43,155 nucleotides of DNA from Streptomyces sp. CBMA156. Its GTDB lineage: Bacteria; Actinomycetota; Actinomycetes; Streptomycetales; Streptomycetaceae. Both the position numbers and the translations under genes were made by a program. Shown here piece by piece: positions 8,402 through 16,036 of the stretch. The first letter of the stretch is position 1. The number at the start of each line of letters is the position of its first letter. Location of the stretch: assembly GCF_014596515.1 (NCBI RefSeq), contig NZ_MSJQ01000194.1:1-43155 (forward strand), read 5' to 3'. The notes below the pieces were generated by a model. The model was not told where the DNA came from and did not search any database. It saw only the letters and a program-made list of their open reading frames with translations.

Positions 8402-8466
8402 CACTGCTCGTCAGCACTGCTCGTCAGCACTGTTCGTCAGCACTGTTCGTCGGCGCTACTCGCCGG
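8402..8466. repeat. 13-base tandem repeat
   Basis: Four good copies of CACTGCTCGTCAG or CACTGTTCGTCAG (last C/T and A/G variants) and a fifth diverged copy fill the gap between two leftward genes and enter the last codons of the DinB-like gene. The period of 13 is not a multiple of three, so it is not a coding repeat. Confidence 0.8.
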
Positions 8467-8959
8467 TGGTGCCGTCGAGGTGCTCGCGGAGGAGGTCGGC
8501 GTGGCCGTTGTGGCGGGCGTACTCCTCGATCATGTGGGTGAGGATCCAGCGGAGCGAGAAGACCTCCTCGCCGTAGTGGCCCAGGACGTCCAACGACTCC
8601 GCGGTGGCGACGAGTTCCCTGGCGTGGTCGCACTCGCGGCGCCAGACGGCGAAGGCCTCGTCCGGGTCGGCGGTGTCGGCGTCGAACTCGGCGAAGGACC
8701 CGTCCGGATGCTTCCAGAAGCCGGGCAGGCCTTCGTCGTTGAGGACGTTGCGGAACCAGCTGCGCTCCACCTCGGCGAGGTGGCGGACCAGGCCGAGCAG
8801 GGAGAGCCCGGAGGGTTCCAGTACGCGGGCGCGGAGCTGTTCCGTGGTGAGGCCCGCGCACTTCATCGCGAGGGTGTCGCGCTGGTAGTCCAGGAAGCCT
8901 GCCAGCGTGGCGCGTTCGTCGGCGGTGCGGGGAGTCCGGGTGCGCTGATCATCGGTCAT
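8456..8959 (-). CDS. DinB-like (DUF664) protein
   Basis: The 167-residue product resembles the DinB/DUF664 four-helix group. It has GFLDYQRDTLAMKCAGL, SLLGLVRHLAEVERSWFRNVL and RWILTHMIEEYARHNGHADLLRE. His residues in the second and third blocks are placed as the metal ligands usual in the superfamily (HxxxxER and HxxxHxxH-like spacing). Such proteins are often thiol-dependent transferases or stress proteins; no specific reaction can be assigned. ATG 8959 is chosen because the upstream residues (rich in Arg and Gly) are not family-like. Confidence 0.78.
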   Translation of the reverse strand: MTDDQRTRTPRTADERATLAGFLDYQRDTLAMKCAGLTTEQLRARVLEPSGLSLLGLVRHLAEVERSWFRNVLNDEGLPGFWKHPDGSFAEFDADTADPDEAFAVWRRECDHARELVATAESLDVLGHYGEEVFSLRWILTHMIEEYARHNGHADLLREHLDGTTGE

Positions 8960-9039
8960 CGGGCCATCCTGCCCCGCGCGCGACGAGCCCGCCCGGAATT
9001 TCACGGCGACCACGGCGGCGGCCGTGGTCGCCGGGCCGT

Positions 9040-9777
9040 CTACCGCAGTTGCTCCAGCCAGCGGACCGCGCCCGGGACGTCCGAGACGACCGGTACGCCG
9101 TCGGGGACCGGCGGGCGCTCCACGATGACGACGGGCAACCGGAGTCGGCGGGCGGCGGTGAGCTTGGGGGCGGTCGCGGCGCCGCCGCTGTCCTTGGTGA
9201 CCAGCATGTCGATCCGGTGTTCGCGCAGCAGCGACATCTCGCCCTCCAGCGTGAACGGCCCGCGGTCCAGCAGGACTTCGAACGAGGGCGGCACCGGGGG
9301 CTCGGGCGGGTCCACCGAGCGGGCGAGGAAGTGGACCCCGTCGAGGTGGGCGAAGGCGGCGACGCCCTGTCGGCCGATGGTCAGGAAGACCCGCTCCCCG
9401 CGACGGGGCAGCAGGTCGGCCGCCGCGGCGAGCGAGGGGGCGGGGAGCCAGCGGTCCCCGTCGACCCTGGTGAAGCCGGGACGGCGCAGCACCAGCAGGG
9501 GGACGCCGGTGGCGGCGGCCGCGAGGGCGGCGTTCCGCGAGATGCCGGCGGCGAACGGGTGGGTGGCGTCGACCACCGCGTCCACCTGCTCCGTGCGCAG
9601 CCAGTCGGCCAGGCCCTCGGGCCCGCCGAAGCCGCCGATCCGCACCTCCCCGGCGGGCAGCCGGGGTTGGGCGACCCGGCCGGCCAGCGAGCTGGTGACC
9701 CGGTGTGCGGTCGGGGCGAGTTCGGCGGCCAGCGCCCGCCCTTCGGTGGTCCCGCCGAGGATGAGCAGGTGGCGCAT
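9040..9777 (-). CDS. cobK: Precorrin-6A reductase CobK
   Basis: CobK reduces precorrin-6A to dihydro-precorrin-6 with NADPH. The 245-residue product begins MRHLLILGGTTEGRALA, a nucleotide-binding start typical of CobK/CbiJ. It continues with VVDATHPFAAGISRNA, FLTIGRQGVAAF and DMLVTKDSGG, all characteristic. It is the last gene of the leftward cobL-cobM-cobK operon. Its ATG overlaps the cobM stop by one base (TGATG), implying coupled translation. Confidence 0.95.
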   Translation of the reverse strand: MRHLLILGGTTEGRALAAELAPTAHRVTSSLAGRVAQPRLPAGEVRIGGFGGPEGLADWLRTEQVDAVVDATHPFAAGISRNAALAAAATGVPLLVLRRPGFTRVDGDRWLPAPSLAAAADLLPRRGERVFLTIGRQGVAAFAHLDGVHFLARSVDPPEPPVPPSFEVLLDRGPFTLEGEMSLLREHRIDMLVTKDSGGAATAPKLTAARRLRLPVVIVERPPVPDGVPVVSDVPGAVRWLEQLR

Positions 9778-10538
9778 CACGCCCCGCAGGGCTCGTGCGG
9801 GCGCTCGCGGTCCGCCGAGTAGAGGTGGCTGTCGCGGAACTGCCCGGCGGCCAGGGTGCGGCCGACGATGATGACGGCGGTGCGGACCACGCCCGCCGCC
9901 TTGACCTGCTCGGCGATGTCGCCGACGGTGCCGCGCAGCACCAGTTCGTCGGGGCGGCTGGCCATCGCGACCACGGCGGCCGGGCAGTCGGCGCCGTAGT
10001 GCGGGAGCAACTGCTCGACCACGTCGTCCACGTAGCCGGCGGCCAGGTGCAGCACCAGTAGGGCGCCGCTGCGGCCGAGGGTGGCGAGGTCCTCGCCCTC
10101 GGGCATCGGGGTGGCGCGCTTGGCGATCCGGGTGAGGATGACGGTCTGGCCGACGGTCGGGACGGTCAACTCCCGTTTCAGCGCGGCCGCGGCGGCGGCG
10201 AAGGCGGGCACGCCTGGGACCACCTCGTACGGCACGCCGGCCGCGTCCAGGCGGCGCATCTGCTCGGCGACGGCGGAGAAGACGGACGGGTCCCCGGAGT
10301 GCAGCCGGGCCACGTCCTGGCCGGCCTCGTGGGCGGCGACCAGCTCGGCGGTGATCTGGTCCAGGTTGAGCTGCGCGGTGTCGATCAGCCGGGCGCCGGC
10401 CGGGCACTCGTCCAGCAGCTCGCGTGGGACGAGGCTGCCGGCGTACAGGCAGACCTCGGCGCGGGCCAGGATGCGCTGGCCGCGCAGGGTGATCAGGTCG
10501 GCGGCGCCCGGGCCTGCTCCGATGAAGTGGACGGTCAC
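9777..10538 (-). CDS. cobM: Precorrin-4 C11-methyltransferase CobM
   Basis: CobM uses S-adenosylmethionine to methylate C11 of precorrin-4. The 253-residue protein has the family N-terminus VHFIGAGPGAADLITLRG. It then has YAGSLVP, RLHSGDPSVFSA, EVVPGVPAFAAAAA and ILTRIAKRATPMP, in the usual order. The GTG at 10538 overlaps the cobL stop (GTGA), so the two are coupled. The last 20 residues are charged and variable. Confidence 0.95.
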   Translation of the reverse strand: MTVHFIGAGPGAADLITLRGQRILARAEVCLYAGSLVPRELLDECPAGARLIDTAQLNLDQITAELVAAHEAGQDVARLHSGDPSVFSAVAEQMRRLDAAGVPYEVVPGVPAFAAAAAALKRELTVPTVGQTVILTRIAKRATPMPEGEDLATLGRSGALLVLHLAAGYVDDVVEQLLPHYGADCPAAVVAMASRPDELVLRGTVGDIAEQVKAAGVVRTAVIIVGRTLAAGQFRDSHLYSADRERPHEPCGA

Positions 10539-11818
10539 GAGGCGTTCTCCTGAGGGGTGTCGGGCCTGACGGGGTCGGGCTTGTGGGCGTCCGGCTCGCG
10601 GGCGTCTGGCTTGACGGCGGACCACTGGGTGACCGGCATGGCCTGGCGCCACCCGGTGAAGCCGCCCACCGGAACGGCGTGGGCGACGGAGAGTTTGACG
10701 AGCTCCCCGCCGTGGCGCCGGTACCACTCGGTGAGCAGCGCCTCGGACTCCAGCGTCACGGTGTTGGCGACGATCCGGCCGCCCGGGCGCAGCGCGGCCC
10801 AGCAACCGTCCAGCAGGCCGGGCGCGGTGAGGCCGCCGCCGATGAACACGGCGTCGGGGGCGGGGAGTTCGGCGAGCGCAGCGGGGGCAGGCCCGGTCAC
10901 CACCCGGAGCCGGGGCACGCCGAGGGCGGCGGCGTTGCGGGCGATCCGCTCGGCCCGCACCGGGTCGCGCTCGATGCTGACGGCACGGCAGTCGCGGTGG
11001 GCGCGCAGCCACTCGATGGCGATCGAGCCGGAGCCGCCGCCGACGTCCCAGAGCAGTTCGCCGGGGGAGGGGGCCAGGGTGGCGAGGGTCGCGGCGCGGA
11101 CGTGGCGCTTGGTGAGCTGGCCGTCGCTCTCGTACGCGGCGTCGGGCAGGCCGGGGACGAGCGAGGTGCGGGGGCCGTCGCCGAGGTCGACGGCGATGAC
11201 GTTCAGCGGGTCGCCGGGCGGGTGCGGCCAGCCGTCGGCGGGGCCGTCCAGGTGGCGTTCGGCGGGGGCGCCGAGCTGTTCGAGCACCCGCAGGCGGGCG
11301 GTGCCGTAGCCGCGGGCGGTGAGCAGCTCGGCGACGGCGGCCGGGGTGGCGGCGTCGGCGCTGAGCACCAGCACGCGGCGGCCGGGGTGGAGGACGAGCG
11401 CGAGGGTGTCCAGCGGGCGGCCGACCAGGCTGACCACCTCGGTGGCCTCCAGCGGCCAGCCGAGCCGGGAGCAGGCGTAGGAGACGGAGGAGGGGTGCGG
11501 CAGGACGCGCAGGCGCTCGGCGCCGACGGTCTCGGCGAGGGTGCGGCCGATGCCGTAGAACATCGGATCGCCGCTGGCCAGGACGGCGACGCGGCGGTCG
11601 GCGTGGGCGGCGAGCAGCCCGGGGACGGCCGGGCGCAGCGGGGACGGCCACGGGACGCGCTCGGCGGTGACCTCGTCGCGGGGGAGCAGGTCCAGCTGGC
11701 GGGGGCCGCCGATGACGGCTTCGGCCTCCCGCAGCGCGGCCCGGGAACCCGCGGCGAGGCCGGGCCAGCCGTCGGCCCCGATCCCGACGACGGTGATCGG
11801 GGGTGGCAGCTCGGGCAC
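10535..11818 (-). CDS. cobL: Precorrin-6Y C5,15-methyltransferase (decarboxylating) CobL, CbiE-CbiT fusion
   Basis: The 427-residue protein joins a CbiE-like tetrapyrrole methyltransferase (about residues 8-200; VVGIGADGWPGL, LASGDPMFYGIG, HPSSVSYACSRLG) to a CbiT-like Rossmann methyltransferase (about 230-405; GELLWDVGGGSGSIAIEW, FIGGGLTAPGLLDG). It methylates C5 and C15 and removes the acetate carboxyl. The start is GTG 11818, with GAGGAG about 8 bases upstream. The last ~25 residues are a repetitive Lys/Arg-Pro-Asp tail not expected for the family. It is the first gene of the leftward operon. Confidence 0.95.
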   Translation of the reverse strand: MPELPPPITVVGIGADGWPGLAAGSRAALREAEAVIGGPRQLDLLPRDEVTAERVPWPSPLRPAVPGLLAAHADRRVAVLASGDPMFYGIGRTLAETVGAERLRVLPHPSSVSYACSRLGWPLEATEVVSLVGRPLDTLALVLHPGRRVLVLSADAATPAAVAELLTARGYGTARLRVLEQLGAPAERHLDGPADGWPHPPGDPLNVIAVDLGDGPRTSLVPGLPDAAYESDGQLTKRHVRAATLATLAPSPGELLWDVGGGSGSIAIEWLRAHRDCRAVSIERDPVRAERIARNAAALGVPRLRVVTGPAPAALAELPAPDAVFIGGGLTAPGLLDGCWAALRPGGRIVANTVTLESEALLTEWYRRHGGELVKLSVAHAVPVGGFTGWRQAMPVTQWSAVKPDAREPDAHKPDPVRPDTPQENAS

Positions 11819-11943
11819 CGGATGGCTCCTCGTCGTTCGGTCCTGCGATGGTGCGGGCCGGCGATCCTGCCGGCCGGGGCAGCCTACCTGGCGGTATGCG
11901 GGCGCTTCGGCGCCGGGATCACGTGGGGCGACGGAGAACGGCC
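11819..11943 (-). promoter_or_regulatory. Upstream region of the cobLMK operon
   Basis: This stretch must hold the promoter of the leftward cob operon. On the minus strand there is a 6-bp stem GCCGGC-AGGATC-GCCGGC. I looked for a cobalamin riboswitch core and B12 box and did not find them. Confidence 0.3.
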
Positions 11944-11999
11944 GACAGATTTCGGCCGACAGATGACAGCTGACAGATGACAGATGACAGATTTCAAAC
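11944..11999. repeat. Heptamer array (GACAGAT units)
   Basis: Eight units with an exact 7-base period: five GACAGAT, one GACAGCT and two degenerate TTCGGCC/TTCAAAC units. This is the reverse complement of the heptamer family at 2712-2767, with the same two variants (AT and CT endings). It lies between the 3' end of the cyclotransferase gene and the cobL upstream region. Confidence 0.85.
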
Positions 12000-12025
12000 T
12001 CTGTTCCGTGTTCGCCGCCACCCGC

Positions 12026-12451
12026 TCACCGCTCCGCCCAGTCCCCCGACTCGATCAGCGCCGGACGCGCCCGCAGCCGAGCCGCCGCGGCCGGCCCGGC
12101 GAGGTAGACCCAGGCCTCCCGAAGCTCACCTGCCGCGGTCCGCACCGCCATCCGCCGTCGCACGTACAGCCCGGTCCCGTCCGCCCGGCACTCCTCCAGC
12201 CGGTCCAGGGTCTCCAGGGCTCCGGCGTACGCGCCCGGGCGCACGGTGACCAGCTCGCCCGTGATCCGGCGCCCGGGCGCCGGATCCGGCACCGCGTACG
12301 GGAAGCCGGGGCCGTCGTGCAGCGCGGCGCCCTCCAGCACCGCCGGCCGGACGTCGGCGCAGCGCCCGGCGAGATGGACGGCGTGGTTGCGGCCGTCGCT
12401 GCGCAGGGTGCCGTACACGAAGAACGGCAGGGCCTCCTCGGATGCGGACAC
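12026..12451 (-). CDS. Gamma-glutamylcyclotransferase-fold (AIG2-like) protein
   Basis: The sequence contains the fold signature FFVYGTLRSDGRNH and a plausible catalytic-loop acidic segment (DRLEECRADGTGLYVRR). Enzymes of this fold release 5-oxoproline or cleave related gamma-glutamyl amines; the substrate here is unknown. GTG 12451 is chosen (141 residues) because AGAGGAGG lies 8 bases upstream. A longer reading from ATG 12535 adds 28 residues without similarity and without a ribosome binding site. The gene is divergent from the EamA exporter. Confidence 0.8.
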   Translation of the reverse strand: MSASEEALPFFVYGTLRSDGRNHAVHLAGRCADVRPAVLEGAALHDGPGFPYAVPDPAPGRRITGELVTVRPGAYAGALETLDRLEECRADGTGLYVRRRMAVRTAAGELREAWVYLAGPAAAARLRARPALIESGDWAER

Positions 12452-12583
12452 GGGTTCGGCCTCCTCTCCGGGGAGCGCCCACGGTACGTCCTGTGGTCCG
12501 ATTCCTGATACCGGCTGGCGCTCCGGGCCCTCCATGCGCTGTCATGGCGACTGTTCAGCCAGCACCGTCCAAGGGGGACACAC

Positions 12584-13711
12584 ATGACACCCTCCGCTTC
12601 CTCCCAACCGGCCGCGACCCCCGGCCCCGCCTCGGCCACCCCCGGCCCGGCCGCCGTCGACCCCGGCCCGGCCTCGGCGGACCCCGCCGACCCCGCCGAC
12701 CCCGGCATCCCCGCCCCGCTCCCGTCCGCCGACACCCACCCCACCCCCCGGCTCGGCGGCGCGGTCTGGCTGGCCCTCCTGGTGGTCTACATCGTCTGGG
12801 GCTCGACCTACCTGGCGATCCGGATCACCGTGGAGACGATGCCCTCCTTCCTCTCCGCCGCCGCCCGGTTCATCACCGCCGGCCTGCTGCTGGCCGGCTA
12901 CCTCCTGGTGCGGCAGGGCCCGGCCGGCCTGAAGGTGGGTCCGCGTCAGCTCGCCTCCTCCGCGCTGGTCGGCGTGCTCCTGCTGACCGGCGGCAACGGG
13001 CTGGTGGTCCTCGGCGAGACCTCCGTCCCGTCCGGCCTGGCCGCCCTGCTGGTGGCCGCCGTCCCGCTCTGGATGGTCGTGCTGACGGCGCTCGGCGGTG
13101 ACCGTCCGAGGCCCGCCGAACTCGCCGGAGTGCTGCTCGGACTGGTCGGCCTCGGCGTCCTGTCGGCCCCCGCGATCGGCGGGTCGGTCAAGCCGGTCGG
13201 CGTGGTCCTGATCCTCTGCGCCGCGATGCTCTGGGCGACCGGTTCCTTCGCGAGCAAGAAGATCCCGATGCCGGGCAACGTGCTCGCCGCGAGCGTCTAC
13301 CAGATGCTGGCCGGCGGCTTCTGCGACCTGCTGATCGGCCTGGTCCGCGGCGAGCAGCGCGGGCTCGATCCCGGGGCGATCTCCGGCCGGTCCTGGCTGG
13401 CCCTCGCCTACCTGGTGCTGTTCGGCTCGCTGCTCGCCTTCACCGCGTACTCCCGGCTGCTGCGCGACGCCCCGCTGACCCTGGTGGGCACCTACGCGTA
13501 CGTGAACCCGGTGGTGGCGGTGCTGCTGGGCTGGTTGATCCTGTCCGAGCCGCTGACCGGTCCGACCCTCGCTGGCGGCGCGATCGTGGTGGTGGGCGTC
13601 TGCCTGGTGGTGAGCGGCAGCCGGAGCCGGGGTCGCCCGTCCCGGACCACGAAGCCGCCCCGGACTACGAAGCCGATCCGGCCGACGAAGGAGCAGTCCG
13701 CTCGTAGGTGA
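12584..13711 (+). CDS. EamA/DMT-family membrane exporter
   Basis: The 375-residue protein has about ten hydrophobic segments from residue ~58 to ~345 and two EamA repeats. The first contains VVYIVWGSTYLAIR and the second ends with TYAYVNPVVAVLLGWLILSEPLT, the classic DMT signature. It likely exports a small metabolite or drug. The first ~50 residues are an Ala/Pro/Asp-rich repetitive tail (units such as DPA and PGPA). The last ~25 residues repeat RTTKP. The ATG has AAGGGGGA just upstream. Its 3' end overlaps the convergent reductase gene by about 47 bases. Confidence 0.88.
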   Translation: MTPSASSQPAATPGPASATPGPAAVDPGPASADPADPADPGIPAPLPSADTHPTPRLGGAVWLALLVVYIVWGSTYLAIRITVETMPSFLSAAARFITAGLLLAGYLLVRQGPAGLKVGPRQLASSALVGVLLLTGGNGLVVLGETSVPSGLAALLVAAVPLWMVVLTALGGDRPRPAELAGVLLGLVGLGVLSAPAIGGSVKPVGVVLILCAAMLWATGSFASKKIPMPGNVLAASVYQMLAGGFCDLLIGLVRGEQRGLDPGAISGRSWLALAYLVLFGSLLAFTAYSRLLRDAPLTLVGTYAYVNPVVAVLLGWLILSEPLTGPTLAGGAIVVVGVCLVVSGSRSRGRPSRTTKPPRTTKPIRPTKEQSARR

Positions 13712-14270
13712 GCACGACGTTCCCGCGCTCGAAGATCCGGCTGTCGGTGAGGGTGAAGGCGTGGGGCGCGAAGTCCGCGGAGAACAGCGGAACGCCCGAC
13801 CCGGCCACCACCGGGTACTGCTTGACGATCAGCTCGTCGATCTCGGGCAGCAGCCGGCCGGCCAGGTCGGCGCCGCCACAGAGCCAGAGGCCGAGCCCGT
13901 CCTCCTGCTTCAGGCGCCGGACGACGCCGAGCGGGTCCTCGGCGGTGACCTCGACCGCGGGGTCCGGGCTGGTGCCGAGCGTGCGGGAGAAGACGATCTG
14001 CCGCAGGTGCGCGTAGGGGCTGGTGAGACCGATCGCCAGCCCCGGTTCGTAGGTGCCGCGGCCCATCAGCACGGTGTCGAACCGCTTGTTCGGGGCCTCC
14101 GCGATGCCGACCGCCGCGCGGCCGGGGGTGGGGATGGTCTCGGGGTACTCGGTGAAGAGCGTCGGGGCGTAGTCCTCGGTGACGAACGGCATCAGGAAGT
14201 CGGGGTCGCCGTCCGGCGCCGCGATGAAGCCGTCGATGCTGGCGCCGACGAAGTAGCTGAGCTTGCGCAT
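13665..14270 (-). CDS. DHFR/RibD C-terminal-like reductase
   Basis: The 201-residue product begins MRKLSYFVGASIDGFIA and contains FDTVLMGRGTYEPGL, LWLCGGADLAGRLL and DELIVKQYPVVAGSGVPLF. This is the usual order in actinobacterial dihydrofolate-reductase-family proteins (RibD C-terminal domain). An NAD(P)H-dependent reductase activity is expected; the substrate is unknown. ATG 14270 gives the family N-terminus. It is divergent from a TetR regulator 146 bases away, which probably controls it. Confidence 0.85.
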   Translation of the reverse strand: MRKLSYFVGASIDGFIAAPDGDPDFLMPFVTEDYAPTLFTEYPETIPTPGRAAVGIAEAPNKRFDTVLMGRGTYEPGLAIGLTSPYAHLRQIVFSRTLGTSPDPAVEVTAEDPLGVVRRLKQEDGLGLWLCGGADLAGRLLPEIDELIVKQYPVVAGSGVPLFSADFAPHAFTLTDSRIFERGNVVLTYERTAPSSAGSAS

Positions 14271-14416
14271 GCAGGTCCTCGGGGTCGGGGAACGGGGGCC
14301 GGACGGCAGGTCCGGGTGACGGGGAGGGCCGGTTCGGCACGCCCCGCGAACAACTCCAATCATAGTACTTCAGTCGTAGTGGTTCGCTGGGTGGCAGCGA
14401 AGGAGAGAATCGATCC
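14271..14416. promoter_or_regulatory. Divergent promoter region, reductase / TetR
   Basis: An AT-rich island at about 14356-14390 stands out from its GC-rich surroundings. It contains TAGTACTTC and TAGTGGTTC as an imperfect direct repeat. TACTAT on the minus strand could be a -10 element for the reductase. It is the likely binding site for the TetR protein. Confidence 0.4.
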
Positions 14417-14992
14417 ATGGTCCAGAACCCCGCTCGCCGCACCGCGCTCGCCGACGCCGTCATCGAGGTCCTCGCCCGCGAGGGCGCCCGCGGCCTCACC
14501 TTCCGCGCGGTCGACGTCCAGGCCGGCGTCCCCAACGGCACGGCCTCCAACTACTTCGCCAACCGGGACCACCTGCTGCACCAGACCGCCCGGCACATCC
14601 ACCACCGGCTCACCCCGGACCCGGCGATCCTCGCCGAGCTGCTGCGCGCCCCCCGTGACCGCGCGCTGGTCACCGCCCTGATGCACGACCTGCTCCGCCG
14701 CATCACCGCCGACCGGGCCGGTTACCTCGCGCTGCTCGAACTGCGCCTGGAGGCCACCCGCCGCCCCGAACTGCGGGCCCAGCTCACCGCCACCGTCCGG
14801 GAGCAGCTGGAGGCCAACATCGCCTACCACCTGGACGAGGGCTTCCCCGGCGGCCGGGAGACCGTCGTCGTGCTCTACCTCGCCATGACCGGCCTGATCC
14901 TCGAACACCTCACCCTGCCCGAGGTGTTGGGCGTCGACGGCCTCGCGGCGCTGGTCGACACCGTCGTCGAGCGGATCGTCCCGGCCGCCTGA
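14417..14992 (+). CDS. TetR-family transcriptional regulator
   Basis: The 191-residue protein has an N-terminal helix-turn-helix (ALADAVIEVLAREGARGLTFRAVDVQAGVPNGTASNYFANRDHLLHQ, residues ~10-55) of the TetR type. The rest is a helical ligand-binding domain. Divergent placement next to the DHFR-like reductase suggests it represses that gene and itself. The ligand is unknown. AAGGAGAG lies 11 bases before the ATG. Confidence 0.9.
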   Translation: MVQNPARRTALADAVIEVLAREGARGLTFRAVDVQAGVPNGTASNYFANRDHLLHQTARHIHHRLTPDPAILAELLRAPRDRALVTALMHDLLRRITADRAGYLALLELRLEATRRPELRAQLTATVREQLEANIAYHLDEGFPGGRETVVVLYLAMTGLILEHLTLPEVLGVDGLAALVDTVVERIVPAA

Positions 14993-15209
14993 CCGGGGCG
15001 ATCCGCGGGGAAGTGCCGCTCCGGCGGTCGGTCGGTCGGGCTGGCGGGCGGCCGGGCGGAAGCGGAGGCGAACGCGAAGGCCTCCGTCGGTCCGAACCGG
15101 TCGCCGACGTCGCCCACCGGATCGCTCAGCCCGTCAGGTCCCTCCCCGCCGCGTCCCGGGCGGGCCGTCCCCACGCTTCCGGCTCGCGGGGACGGCACCG
15201 GGCCGGCCG
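14993..15209. other. Gap without a supported gene
   Basis: This GC-rich stretch between the TetR gene and the EF-hand gene's 3' end shows no family-like reading frame. Open frames on both strands are composed of Arg, Gly, Pro and Ala only. It leads into the 18-base tandem repeat. Confidence 0.6.
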
Positions 15210-15299
15210 GGCTCACTCGGCCCGTCAGGCTCACTCGGCCTGTCAGGCTCACTCGAACCACGAAACCCGCTCGGCCCGCCGGGCTCACCCGGCCCGTCG
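15210..15299. repeat. 18-base tandem repeat x5
   Basis: Five contiguous 18-base units, consensus GGCTCACTCGGCCCGTCA. Units 1, 2 and 5 are close to consensus; 3 and 4 are diverged. The array ends 13 bases beyond the stop of the EF-hand gene. Because 18 is divisible by three, all frames read as 6-residue repeats, but no recognisable gene uses it. Confidence 0.85.
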
Positions 15300-15312
15300 G
15301 GCACCCACGGGC

Positions 15313-15876
15313 TCAGAGCGAGTACGGCGGCTTCCCCGTCCACCAGTTGCCGGGTGCCTCCGGGTCGCGGCTGGTCCAGTACTCGATGATCGCGCTGGTG
15401 AACTCGGCCGCCGAGAGCACACCGTCGCCGTCGGTGTCGAGGTGACGGAAGGCCTCGTCGGCGTCGTCGCGGGAGAGGCCGGCGAAGTGGCCGCGCTGGA
15501 AGACGAAGAACTCCCCGGCGTCCACCGTTCCGCTGCGGTCGGCGTCGGCGACGGCGAGGAAGGCTCCGGCGAGCGCGCCGTAGATCTCCCGCGCCTCCTC
15601 CGGGGCGTCGGCGAGCGGTCCGGTCGAGGCGCGGAACTGCTCGCGGGTGATCGCCTCGGTGCCGGCGGGCAGCCGGGCGAGATGCAGGTCGTGCCAGACC
15701 GTCAGGTAGGCGCGGACTATCAGGGCCTCGGCCTCCGAGCCCTCCTGGTGGCCGAGCGAGCGGGCCACCGACAGGCCCATCAGGACGTGGTCCCGTTCGG
15801 TGAGCAGGCCGTCGCCGTCGGCGTCGAGGTGATCGAATCCGTGGTTGATCTTTGCGATGAGCAGGTCGTCCGACAC
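15313..15876 (-). CDS. EF-hand calcium-binding protein
   Basis: The 187-residue protein resembles calerythrin-like EF-hand proteins of streptomycetes. Three canonical loops are visible: DADGDGLLTERD (residues 18-29), DADRSGTVDAGE and DTDGDGVLSAAE. A fourth, degenerate hand probably lies around EAITREQFRAS. It has no signal peptide and likely acts as a cytoplasmic calcium buffer or sensor. Some relatives in Streptomyces influence spore germination or aerial growth, but that is family knowledge, not visible here. Confidence 0.9.
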   Translation of the reverse strand: MSDDLLIAKINHGFDHLDADGDGLLTERDHVLMGLSVARSLGHQEGSEAEALIVRAYLTVWHDLHLARLPAGTEAITREQFRASTGPLADAPEEAREIYGALAGAFLAVADADRSGTVDAGEFFVFQRGHFAGLSRDDADEAFRHLDTDGDGVLSAAEFTSAIIEYWTSRDPEAPGNWWTGKPPYSL

Positions 15877-16036
15877 ATGCGCCCCCTCGGCTGGTGTTCC
15901 TTGCCCGGTCTCCTACGTCACTTCGCCAGCACGCTAGCGCCTTGAGCCGGACCGGCGCAGCCGAACGAACGGCGAACGACCTGCTTGTTCACTGCCACCG
16001 TCATCCGTCCGGCGGGCCCGACCCACCGCCCGTGTC

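Noticed and set aside
11819..11943. Cobalamin riboswitch upstream of cobL
   Set aside because: Neither the conserved core nor a B12 box could be found on the minus strand, despite the expected position.
15013..15945. 310-residue plus-strand open frame across the 18-base repeat and the EF-hand gene
   Set aside because: Its first third is the tandem repeat and the rest is antisense to three intact EF-hand loops.
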